Shown here: piece by piece, positions 55,101 through 64,000 of the stretch
Layout: each line of letters begins with the position of its first letter
Numbering within the stretch: the stretch's first letter is position 1
Assembly (NCBI GenBank): GCA_948567375.1
Contig: OX419756.1
Span: 46,948,333-47,012,332 of the forward strand
Direction of reading: 5' to 3'
Source of the DNA: Lunularia cruciata
Taxonomy: Eukaryota > Streptophyta > Marchantiopsida > Lunulariales > Lunulariaceae
Length of the DNA: 64,000 nt
Position numbers and translations under genes: made by a program
Notes under the pieces: generated by a model
What the model was told of the DNA's origin: nothing
What the model saw: only the letters and a program-made list of their open reading frames with translations
The model's database searches: none

Positions 55101-55640
55101 CATTGGGACTTGATTAGTTCCAACAAGATTGAAGGCTCAGACCTATACAAGTTTGCTTCACTTGCAAGGTATGATATCTTATTGTAGTTGTAGTATTTTG
55201 GTTGAGTTTGGAAGTCTTGCATATCCATGCAATTAGCAAAGGAATTAAGTACTCCTATCAAGCCAATAATTGGAAGTAGATTGATAATGATGATGGATGG
55301 TAAAAATTCCATATTTCTACAGTCTATATCTCACATCCTATTACATCTAAGATTGAGGAGTATTTGGAGTGTATGAGGTTTATAGTGGCACTTCTACACT
55401 ATGATATCATTCTAGTTTTGCCTTGGCTTAAACATCATAAGGTTCAATTTGATTGTATCCGATAGCAAATTCAAGTACAACACTAAGGTACGAATTTTTG
55501 ATTAGGTTGTTTAGCACCCTTAAGACACTTAAGAATGGTCAGTCCCAAGGTGAGAAGTTTGTTAGTAAAGCAGCTATGGAGCAAGCTTTAGAGGAAGATA
55601 AGCCTATTTTTGTTGTGTGGGTCAAGTCTATTATGCATGG
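55100..55640 (+). pseudogene. H protease region up to the F insertion
   Basis: LISSNKIEGS, MQLAKELSTPIKPIIGS, YLECMRFIVALLHYDII and LPWLKHHKVQFD match F's protease (57246-57605). The catalytic triplet region is unrecognisable. 55545-55640 (GEKFVSKAAMEQALEED) is the linker to RT. F cut it at 55640 and it resumes at 61257. Confidence 0.7.
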
Positions 55641-55777
55641 TGTAACAATATGGAGTTTAGCGACAAAGTTAATCAAGCTTACAAAGCAGCCTAGAATATT
55701 CCAAAAGTATCTAGGAAGCTTCTTGGGAAGCTTTTCGGCTAGCTTAGCTTGCACCTCAAGTAAGTAGCTTCTAGAAG

Positions 55778-55795
55778 GAAGCTTCTAGAAGCTTC
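55778..55795 (+). promoter_or_regulatory. Four-unit heat-shock element in F 5' LTR
   Basis: GAAGCTTCTAGAAGCTTC is a perfect run of four alternating GAA/TTC units with 2-bp spacing, the binding form for trimeric heat-shock factors. It lies about 155 bp upstream of the TATA box. Further GAAGCTTC pairs occur at 55715, 55838, 55850 and between 55896 and 55930. Confidence 0.6.
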
Positions 55796-55949
55796 CAACT
55801 AGCTTAGCTTGCATGCCAAGTAGGCGGCTTCTAGAAGGAAGCTTCTTGAGAAGCTTCCTAGTTAACTTGGCTTGCACTCTAAGAAAGTGGTTTGAGGAAG
55901 CTTCTTGAGAAGCTTCTTGAGAAGCTTCTCAAGGACCTTGTATGCTACC

Positions 55950-55957
55950 TATAAATA
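55950..55957 (+). promoter_or_regulatory. TATA box of F LTR
   Basis: TATAAATA; the 3' LTR counterpart near 61141 has lost one base (TATAATA). Confidence 0.65.
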
Positions 55958-56062
55958 CCAAAGCCAAAGCTCATGCTAGACATTTGGAGTTTTCCCACAT
56001 TCAAGTATCCCAATGTGAGTTTCCATTCTCCTATTTCTCTCCTCAATCTTGGTCTTTTACAT

Positions 56063-56074
56063 TGGTATCAAAGC
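56063..56074 (+). other. F primer-binding site (tRNA-Met)
   Basis: TGGTATCAAAGC, one base after the LTR, the same variant as in H. Confidence 0.85.
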
Positions 56075-56332
56075 AAGAATGGGATGGATGGAATTTGTGG
56101 ACCACCAAATCCACTTCCGCCAAACCATTGGGATTTTCATGTCCAGAAATTACCCAAGCACCACTTCATGCAATTCATCACCTCACGCTTTAGGTAGGAT
56201 TTTCTACATATGATCACCGTGTTTGAGGAACCCTTGATACTTCCGGTTGTCACTTATGGAGAAAGGTGGACGTGATGTATCTATGTGTTGATCAATTAGA
56301 TAAATTGGGAGTAGTAGGATAGAGTAGTAGCT

Positions 56333-57240
56333 ATGGCGGCAATACTGGACGTTATCCTTGTGATGCAACAACAAATTGAGCACCTTACTCAATTGTTGGA
56401 TGAACAAGACCAACAACAACGAGAACATATAGAGAGAGTGCCAATCCGAGATGGAGAAGATCGTATTCAATTTCCAAAACCCAAGGTGTTTGAAGGCAAG
56501 AATCTTATGGGCACAGTGGAGAATTTTTTGTTTGATTGCAAATGTTACTTCAAAGCCACCAATCTTCAAGATGAACGGGAACAAATTCTCTTGGCTTCTA
56601 GTCAATTGGATGGTGTGGCAAAACTTTGGTGGCAATTCCGAGTGGAGTGAGCTGAACGATAGATTGTTGCACCAATCTTGACATGGACAGAATTCAAGGA
56701 TGCAATACTTGGTCAATTTCAAACTATAAATGCCACCCAAGCCGCACGAGATAAATTGGTGGAGTTGAAGCAGATTGGCTCCGTAAGAGGCTACATCACA
56801 CAATTTTAGAATATCATCATGCAAATTCTAGATATACAAGAAGGAGAAGTTCTGGATCAATTTGTATGGGGATTGAAGTCACGAACCAAATTGAAGGTGA
56901 CCATACGAGAACCACAAAATGTAGAAGAAGGCATGCAATTGGCTGAGCGCTTTGATTCCTTAGTTGCAATAACTTGGTCTCGACCTTGACTTACACCAAG
57001 CTTACCAATACAATATGCATGGGTGGAAGAACCAACACCAATGGAGATTGATGATATCTAGCAAAGGCCACTTGGTGCAGTAGATAGAGAAAGATTGCAA
57101 CAAAATGGAGGTTGTTTTATTATCACCAAGTTGGACATCGCATTGTTGAATGTCCAGTTGAGGTCGCCCAGATGGAGTTTGTAGAACTGAATGATCAGGG
57201 AAACAAAGAATCCCAATAGGAGATTTTGAGTCACCTATTG
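56333..57240 (+). pseudogene. F gag
   Basis: ATG 56333 opens MAAILDVILVMQQQIEHL, a Gln-rich coiled coil, PKVFEGKNLMGTVENF, ILLASSQLDG and LWWQFRVE, then TGA (56648-56650). Further gag coding follows (TWTEFKDAILGQF-like, LVELKQIGSVRGYI, AMQLAERFDSLV) with stops. The knuckle at 57113 reads CFYYHQVGHRIVEC, Tyr replacing the second Cys. Confidence 0.8.
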
Positions 57241-57245
57241 AGAGC

Positions 57246-57605
57246 TTGATTAGTTCCAATGGGATTGATGGCTCGACCTATGCAAGTTTGCTTCAGTTGC
57301 AAGGTACAATATCTAATTGGGGTTGTAGGATTTTGGTTGATTCTAGAAGTTCAGAGAATTGCATGTCTATGCAAGTAGCAAAGGAATTGGGTATTCCTAT
57401 CAAGCCAGTGTTTGGAAGTACTTTGATGATGGCGGATGGTAGAAAAGGTTCTACATTCCACACCTCGCATCATGTTACCTTCAAGATTTGGAAGGAGTAT
57501 TTGGAATGTATGAGGTTTGTAGTGGCACCTCTACACTATGATATCATTCTGAGTCTACCTTGGCTTGAGCGTCATAAGGTTCAATTTGATTGGACCCAAT
57601 GCTAA
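57246..57605 (+). pseudogene. F protease
   Basis: It is open for 119 codons. The active-site segment reads ILVDSRSSENC where DSGSSENC-like is expected, so the catalytic Gly is Arg. VFGSTLMMADGRK, LHYDIILSLPWLERH and VQFDW follow. It was a retropepsin and is probably inactive. Confidence 0.8.
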
Positions 57606-57776
57606 ATTCAAGTACAACACCAAGGTAGGAATTTCCAATTAGGTTGTTTGGTACCTCTTAGTAGGACACCTAAGAACAGTCAGTCCCAAGATGGGAAGTT
57701 TGTTGAGAAGGTAGCCATAGAGCGAACCTTGAAGGGAGTGGAGTCCTAGGATGGGAAGTTTGCCAAGAAGGCAACC

Positions 57777-58688
57777 ATGGAGCAAGCTTGGAAGAGAGAT
57801 GAGTCCTTGGAAATGAAGTTGGTTAGTAAAGCAGCCATAAAGCAAGCTTTGGAGGAAGATAAGTTTGTATTCACAGTGAGGATCAAGCCGATTGCACCGG
57901 AACAATCGGAGGAGGGCCAAGAGCCTCATCAAGCAATGGTTGGTTGGATAGTTCAGGAGTTTGCAGATGTGTTTTTGCATGATCTGCCAAAGGGATTACC
58001 CTTTGATCAAGGTATGCCCTTCAAGATCAAGTTATTACCAAGGAGTACTCCAATGAGTAGACCGATCTATTGGCTCTCACCAAAGGAGTTGGAGGAGTTG
58101 CAAACAACACTTAAAGAGTTGTTGGAGAAGGACTTCATACAACATAGTACCTCTCCTTGGGGAGCACCGGTACTATTTGTTCCAAAGAAGGATGGAAGAC
58201 TTTGTTTTTGTATTGATTACCATGGGCTCAATAAGCAAACCGTGAAGAATGCATATGGCTTGCCTCGGATCAATGACTTGCTTGATCAACTAAGTGGAGC
58301 ACACTACTTTTCCAAGTTGGATCTTTGCAGTGACTATTGGCAAATTCCTATTGATAGAGAGGATATGCAAAAGACTGCCTTTTATACAAGGTATGGGCAT
58401 TTTGAGTGGAAAGTTCTACCTTTTGGATTCACTAATGCTCCAACAATCTTCATAGATCAGATGCATCGAGTGTTGGATGGACTATTGGATCAGTCCGTGG
58501 TGGTGTTCTTGGATGATATCTTAATTTATATAAAGACAGAGGCAAAACACGTGAATCATGTGCAAGAAGTCCTAAGACGACTACAACAATGGAAATTTTA
58601 CTGCAAGAAGTCAAAGTGTGCCTTTTGGCAGATGGAGGTTACCTTCTTGGGTCATAAGATCTCATCAAAGGGGATCAAGATGAAATAA
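57777..58688 (+). pseudogene. F reverse transcriptase
   Basis: It is open for 303 codons and covers a linker, EFADVFLHDLPKGLP, FIQHSTSPWGAPVLFVPKKDG, CIDYHGLNKQT, YFSKLDLCSDYWQI, TAFYTRYGHFEW, LPFGFTNAPTIF and catalytic FLDD (VVFLDDILIY) near 58507, then FLGHKIS. It ends at a TAA just after GIKMK. This is the cleanest RT of the chromovirus family here. Confidence 0.9.
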
Positions 58689-59345
58689 GAGAAAATCAAG
58701 GCCATTACTTATTGGCCTACTCCAAAGGATGCTACAAAAGTATGGGCTTTCAATAGATTGGCCAATTTTTACCAACGGTTCATCCATTATTGTGCTCATG
58801 TGGTTGCACCATTGATTGACCTCTTGGGAAAGAACTTGAGCTTCTAGTGGACCACCAAGCATGAAGAAGAATTCTAGAAGTTAAAGCATATGGTGTCTTC
58901 AAGACCCATTCTTCAACCATATGATCCTCAACTACCTTGTGTGGTTGATTTTGATGCTTCTAACTTTGCAATTGGAGCCGTGCTGCAACTAAACTTCCCA
59001 GATGGCCTCCATCCCATTGCCTTTGTGTCTTGCCGACTCAATACGGCTGAACAAAACTACTTTGCTTGAGATTGAGAACAACTTGTAATGGTATATGCCA
59101 CCAAGGTTTGGAGGTATTACCTCTTGGAAAACAGGTGATCATGCAAACTGATCATAGACCATTGTTGCAGACCTTACACTTGGAACACATGAAGAGTCAA
59201 TATCATTGATGGGAGGAACAACTCCAACTATATAACATCAAACTTGAGTACAAACAAAGTCGGTTCCATGTCATCCTTGATGCTTTATCACGACAACCTG
59301 ATTTGAAGTCTCTTCCTCTCATCACAGTGGCAATTTCAACAGTGT
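58689..59345 (+). pseudogene. F RNase H
   Basis: It continues from RT with LANFYQRFIHYCAHVVAPLIDLL, PCVVDFDASNFAIGAVL (first Asp near 58950), HPIAFVSCRLNTAEQNY and QTDHRPLLQTL, interrupted by stops and one or two shifts, to LDALSRQPD near 59290. Confidence 0.8.
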
Positions 59346-60300
59346 CAATTGACTCCAAGGTCCAAAATGAGTTTCAGTCAGCTCTACACTAAGATCTCTT
59401 CTTCCAAATGGTACATGGTCTCCCTATGGTATGCGATAAGGAGTACAACACCTTCTCTATCAAGGAGGGCCTTTTATTCCATGAAGACCGGATATATGTT
59501 CCAACTAAAGGTGATCTTTGACTTGTATGCCTTCAAGAAGCCCATGATTTACTCATTGCTAGTCACATGGGTGTAGACAAGACCTTGGGTACCCTCCAAC
59601 ATTAATGGTGGTAGCCCAACATGACACGAGATGTTTGAGAATTTTTTTGATCGTGCGAGAGCTGCCAATGTAACAAGGCCAACAACCAAAAGCCGAGTGG
59701 ACTCCTTCAACCACTCACCATTCTATCCGTCATTAGGAGCATGTGAGCTTGGATCTCATCACATCCTTGCCAAAGACAAAACAAGGACACACCACAATCG
59801 TGGTATTTGTGGATAAGCTTAGTAAGCAAATCCCCTTGGCACCAACTTGTGATATCGTGGATGCTCCAACCTTAGTGCAAATCTACATCGAGAATGTCTT
59901 CAAGCATCATGGGATGCCATGTGTACTCATCTCTGACCGTGATTCTCAATTTACCGAGAAGTTTTGGCAAGCACTCTTCTAGATACTCGGCACCAAGCTT
60001 CCTTTGTCCATGGCCTATCATCCTCAAACTGATGGCCAAACCAAATGTGCAAATTGTACATTGGAGGATATGTTGCGTGCCTTTGTCAATGTCCACCATA
60101 CCAATTGGGATGAATGTCTTGCAGTTACAGATTTGCCTATAACAATTCCAAACATGCAAGCACCAGATTTTCTTCTTTCTTTCTCAATTTTGGTCAAGAT
60201 CCACTTGTTCCTGATTCTCTTCTTGCTCCTCCTCCATCTCAGGTTCCTCATACTTCCACATTCTTGACAACTATATCCTAATCTCTCCAACAATCCAAGT
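59346..60300 (+). pseudogene. F integrase
   Basis: The zinc region is around 59540-59680 (HDLLIASHMGVDKT, SCESCQCNKA, frame-shifted). The core is at 59743-59982: MSLDLITSLPKTKQGHTTI, VDKLSKQI and LISDRDSQFTEKFW, with two catalytic Asp. AYHPQTDGQTKCAN shows Lys-Cys where Glu-Arg is expected, so the catalytic Glu is lost. LEDMLRAFVNVHHTNWDECL follows. Stops are present. Confidence 0.85.
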
Positions 60301-60632
60301 CTCACCTCCTTGTTGCTCAAAATCGCCAAAAACAATCTGCGGACCACCATCATCTTGATCTCACTTTTGAAGTCAGTGATAAAGTCATGTTATCCTCTAG
60401 TAACCTCCCTCTCCCACTTGATACCAAGTTTGTAAACTTGCACCTAATTGGATAGGACCCTTTGATATCACCCAAATTGTCTCTCTTGTTGCTTATTGAC
60501 TTGCCTTGCCTTGACACATGCATATCCATCCTGTCTTTCATGTTTCAAAGTTGAAACCCTTTGTTCCTAACCTTCTTTCTTTTCCTCTTGAGTCCAACCT
60601 CCCCTTCTTCCTGTCCCTATCAATGATCACAA

Positions 60633-60797
60633 GGAGTACGAAGTTGATCCTATCCTTGCACGTTGCCATATTCAAGGAGGCCATTGCCAACATACAGAGT
60701 ACAAAGTCCTTTAAAAAGGGTATCTCCTTCATGATACCACATGGGAACCTCTTTCTCACCTCCAGAATGCATAGACGGCCATCTAGGAATTTGAAGC
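60633..60797 (+). pseudogene. Chromodomain of F integrase
   Basis: In one frame with stops: EYEVDPILARCHIQGGH, EYKVL-KGY, TTWEPLSHLQNA and IxEFE. This is the chromodomain signature (aromatic cage Y, KW/KGY, WEP). It is preceded by the HPVFHVSKLKPF linker typical of chromoviruses. It reads histone methylation and directs integration in the family. H's equivalent begins at the window end (63935, HEEY). Confidence 0.8.
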
Positions 60798-60825
60798 TTC
60801 ATTGGCAACAAGGATGTCACCAACT

Positions 60826-60840
60826 AGCAGTGGGGGAATA
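60826..60840 (+). other. Polypurine tract of F
   Basis: GCAGTGGGGGAATA immediately precedes the 3' LTR. Confidence 0.7.
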
Positions 60841-61251
60841 TGTAACAATATGGAGTTTAGCAATGAAGTTAGTCGGGCTTACAAAGTAGCACATAAGACA
60901 AAGTAGCCTAGAATATTCCAGAAGTATCTAGGAAGCTTCTTGGGAAGCTTCCTGACTAGCTTAGCTTGCACCTCAAGTAAGTAGCTTCTAGAAGCTTCCA
61001 ACTAGCTTAGCTTGCATGCTAAGTATGCAGCTTCTAGAAGGAAGTTTCTTGAGAAGCTTCCTAGTTAACTTGGCTTGCACTCTAAGAAAGTGGCTTGAGG
61101 AAGCTTTTTGAGAAGCTTCTCAAGGGCCTTGTATGCTACCTATAATACCAAAGCCAAAGCTCATGCAAGGCATTTGGTGTTTTCCCACATTCAAGTGTCC
61201 CAATGTGAGTTTCAATTCTCCTATTTCTCTCCTCGGTCTTGGTCTTTTACA
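60841..61251 (+). repeat. 3' LTR of F
   Basis: It is 411 bp. It lacks a 12-bp piece of the four-unit heat-shock element found in the 5' LTR but keeps GAATATTCCAGAA (60911-60923), a perfect three-unit element. Confidence 0.92.
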
Positions 61252-61256
61252 CATGG

Positions 61257-62030
61257 ACAATTTGATGAGGGCCAAAAATCTCATCAAGCAATGGTTGTTC
61301 AAATAGTTTAGGAATTTTTGTATGTGTTTTTGGATGATTTTCCAGAGGGATTACCCTCCAATCATGGTATGCCTTTGAAGATTGAGTTATTGCTAAGAAG
61401 TACTCCAATGAGTAGATAAATCTATCAAGTGTCACCAAAGGAGTTGGACAAGCTTTCAACAACACTAATAGGGTTATTAGAGAGGGATTTCATACAAGAT
61501 AATACATCCCCTTGGAGAACATCAGTATTATTTGTTCCAAAGAAGGATGGGCCTTTGCTTCTATATTGATTATTGTGGCCTCAATAAAAAAATAGTGAAA
61601 AATGCATATCCCTTGCTTTGAATTGATGACTTGCTCAATCAATTGAGTAGAGCACAGATACTTCTCCAAGTTGGATCTACAAAGTGAATATTAGTAGATT
61701 CCCATTGATCAAGAGAATGTGCAAAAGACTACTTTTTGCACAAGGTATGGGCATTTTGAACTGAGAGCTCTACCTTTTGGGCTCACCAATGCTCCAAAAG
61801 TCTTCATGAATCAGATGCATCAGGTGTTGGATGGGCTATTGGACCAATACTTGGTGGTGTTCTTGGATGATATTTTAATCTATAACAAGACGGAGGTAGA
61901 ACATCCAATTTATGTGCAAAAAGTCCAAAGATGACTACATCAATGGAAGTTTTAATGCAAGAAGTTCAAGTGTGCCTCTTGGTAGAAAGAAGTTACCTTC
62001 TTGGATTATAGAATCTCATCAGAGGTGACA
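61257..62030 (+). pseudogene. H reverse transcriptase
   Basis: It resumes after F with DEGQKSHQAMV, then LPSNHGMPLKIELL, KELDKLSTTL, VLFVPKKDG, and 61719-61934 (TTFCTRYGHFEL, LPFGLTNAPKVF, FLDD at 61860-61871). There are more stops and indels than in F. Confidence 0.8.
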
Positions 62031-62650
62031 AGATGGAAAAAGAGAAGATCAAGGCCATTATTGATTGATTTACTCCAAAAGATACCACAAAAGTGCAAGG
62101 ATTTAATGGATTGGCAATTTTTTATTGACAATTCATCCATTGTTATGCTCATGTGACCACACCATTGACAGACCTCTTAGGGAAGACCTCAAGCTTCAAG
62201 TGGACCTCCAAGCATGAAGAAGTATTCTAGAAGCTGAAACATATAGTGTTTTCAAGATCCATTCTTCAACCATATGATCCTCAATTGCCTTGTGTGGTTG
62301 ATTTTGATGCTTCTAACTTTGCCATTGAATTTTTGTTGCAACAAAAAATTTTGATGGGTTACATCCCATTGCCTTTATGTCTTGTCAACTAAACCAAAAA
62401 AAAAAAGAATTACTCTACTTGATATCAAGAACAACTAGCAATGGTTTATGCCACCAATGTATGGAGGCATCATCTCTTGGGGAAACAAGTGATCATGAAA
62501 ACCAATCATTGCAAACATTACATTTAGAGCATATGAAGAGCCAAAATCATCAATGAAAGAAAAAATTTGACCTCAAACATGAGTACAAACCCAATAGGTT
62601 CCAAATCATCCCCCATGCCCTATCACAATGACCTGATTTGAAATCTCTTC
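62031..62650 (+). pseudogene. H RNase H
   Basis: It aligns with 58700-59300 of F. CVVDFDASNFAI near 62300 gives the first Asp. Frameshifts surround an A-rich run at 62396-62407. Confidence 0.7.
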
Positions 62651-62839
62651 CTCTCATCACGACAGCAATTATGACAATGTCAATCAACTCAAAAGTCCCA
62701 ATCAAGTTTAAGATAGCTTTACAACAAGACATCTTCTTTCAAATGGTATAAGGTCATCTTGTAGCACACAACAAGGAATAAAACACTTTCTCCTTCAAGG
62801 ATAGCCTTCTATTTTGTGAGAATGTTCCAACCAAGGGAG

Positions 62840-64000
62840 ATCTACAACTTGTGCAACTTCAAGAAGTCCATGACTTACCAATTTTTGGTCACATGGGTGT
62901 GGACAAGACCTTAGTACCCTATAATATGAATAATGGTGGCCCAACATGGTACAAGATGTTCAAGAGTTTGTCCACTCTTATGAGAGCTACCAATGCAACA
63001 AGACTAGCAATAGAAAATTGGACTCCTTCAACTACTTCCCATCCCATCTTCTCAATGGGAACACATGAGCTTAGATCTCATCACCTCCTTGCCCAAGACA
63101 AAGCAATGTTGTACAAAAATTGTGGTGTTTGTGAAGTTGTTAAGTAAGCAAATCCATTTGGCACCAATTTTTGATATAATGGATGCTCCAACATTGGTCC
63201 ATATTTATTTTGACAATGTCTTCAAGCATCATGGAATGTCTTGTGTCATCATCTCTAAGATCCTTGATTTGGTAGAAAATTTGGGGAAACGTTCCTCCAA
63301 ATACTTGGCAGCAAGCTTGCTTTATCCACAACCTATCATCCTCACATTGATGGACAAAGCAACCATACAACTCAAACCTTGGAGAGTATCCTTTGTGCCT
63401 TTATCAACACTCACCATACCAATTAGGATGAATGTCTTGCACTATTGAGTTTACCTACAGTAATTCCAAACAAGCAAGCACTAGATTCTCTCCCTTCATC
63501 CTTTATTTTGGCCAAGACCCACTTGTTCCAGATTCCCTTCTTGCTCCTCCTCTATCTCATGTCTCTCATAGTTCCATCTTCTTAATCACAATATTCTAAT
63601 TCCTACAACAAGCTAAATCTCATCTCCTTTTTGTTCAAAATAGTTAGAAACAAAATGTGGACCAACATTTTCATGATCTCATCTTTCAACTTGGTGATAA
63701 GGTCATGTTTTCTTCTAGTAACCTAACCTTCCCACTTGATACACAAGTCCAAAAACTTATTCCTAATTTGAGAGGTCCATTTGATATCACCCATATTATT
63801 TCTCCAAATTTTCCTTGCCTTGCCTTGTGATATGCAAATCCACCCTATCTTTTATAATTTCAAGTTGAAACCCTTTGTTTGTAATCCATCTTCCTTTTCC
63901 TCTTGTGTCCAACCTCCTTCTTTTCCCATCCTAGCAATGATCATGAGGAGTATATATTGATTTTATCCTTGCATGTTGCTACATTCAACATAGTTTCCAA
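62840..64000 (+). pseudogene. H integrase and C-terminal linker, cut by window end
   Basis: 62851-63147 (FGHMGVDKTL...) is the zinc part in mixed frames. 63065-63448 has SLDLITSLPKTKQCCTKI, VKLLSKQIHLAP and DNVFKHHGMSCVIISK, with the second Asp lost. The linker to the chromodomain follows, with stops. Confidence 0.75.

Larger units (their letters stand above)
55641..56061 (+). repeat. 5' LTR of F
   Basis: Begins TGTAACAATATGGAG and ends GGTCTTTTACA. The middle is built of GAAGCTTC palindromes (heat-shock-element units). TATAAATA is at 55950-55957. Confidence 0.92.
55641..61251 (+). mobile_element. F: chromovirus (Ty3/gypsy) 5611 bp, inserted in H
   Basis: LTRs are 55641-56061 (421 bp) and 60841-61251 (411 bp), with CATGG on both flanks (55636-55640 and 61252-61256). 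It has a tRNA-Met primer site, gag, protease, RT, RNase H, integrase, chromodomain and a polypurine tract. The LTRs differ by several percent plus indels. It is degraded but complete in layout. F inserted into a relative (H). Confidence 0.95.
28790..64000 (+). mobile_element. Element H: degraded chromovirus (Ty3/gypsy), host of D, J and F; 3' end outside window
   Basis: It has an LTR (28790-29272), a tRNA-Met primer site and a gag start at 33332. Gag is interrupted by J and resumes at 54609. The protease/RT boundary is interrupted by F, and RT, RNase H and integrase run from 61257 to the window end. At both J and F junctions, removal of the insert plus one target duplication gives sequence that aligns continuously with F, a relative. 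About 9 kb of H's own sequence is present. Stops and indels are everywhere. It is the oldest layer of the right half. Confidence 0.85.

Overview
This is nuclear DNA of a TE-rich land plant. I see no host gene, rRNA or tRNA. Essentially everything recognisable is LTR retrotransposon, stacked by nested insertion. The sequence alone does not tell me whether the plant is a gymnosperm, fern or angiosperm. Supporting signs are Ty3/gypsy lineages typical of plants: Athila/Tat-like elements primed by tRNA-Asp, a chromodomain-bearing chromovirus primed by tRNA-Met, and a gypsy lineage with a PHD finger.

Left half (1-25006). A degraded element K (+ strand, PHD/DNMT family) is the oldest layer. Its PHD coding region is split by a large LTR (copy A, ends 1417) and by Element 1 (1505-24048; LTRs of 2740 and 2688 bp). 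Element 1's gag is split by insert N (5150-16087). N carries a tandem-repeat array of about 91-103 bp monomers arranged as a 3-monomer higher-order repeat. That array is split in turn by M1 (6770-14571), a young and almost intact Athila/Tat-like element. K ends near 25006.

Middle (25007-28789). There are no genes. Two very degenerate tandem repeats are present, with periods of about 20.5 bp and about 91 bp.

Right half (28790-64000). A degraded chromovirus H (+) starts at 28790 and runs off the window. Into it inserted D (solo big LTR, 29294-33072), J (33773-54608, minus strand) and F (55641-61251, a chromovirus of the same family as H). J was itself invaded by M2 (39560-47372, inverted relative to M1) and E (solo big LTR, 50253-54043). 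Target-site duplications and reading-frame continuity support each nesting step.

The most notable content is J. Between its protease and its reverse transcriptase, J encodes a recognisable cytosine-5 DNA methyltransferase domain, and after its integrase a PHD finger. The methyltransferase motifs I, II, IV, VI, VIII, IX and X all lie in one frame, interrupted by six stop codons. J is therefore a dead copy of a retrotransposon that carried both a DNA-methylation writer and a probable chromatin reader. Other notable points are a long coiled-coil protein gene inside the U3 of the big-LTR family, heat-shock-element arrays in the chromovirus LTRs, an accessory zinc-knuckle ORF in the M family, and 4-bp target duplications in the J and M families against 5 bp in the others.
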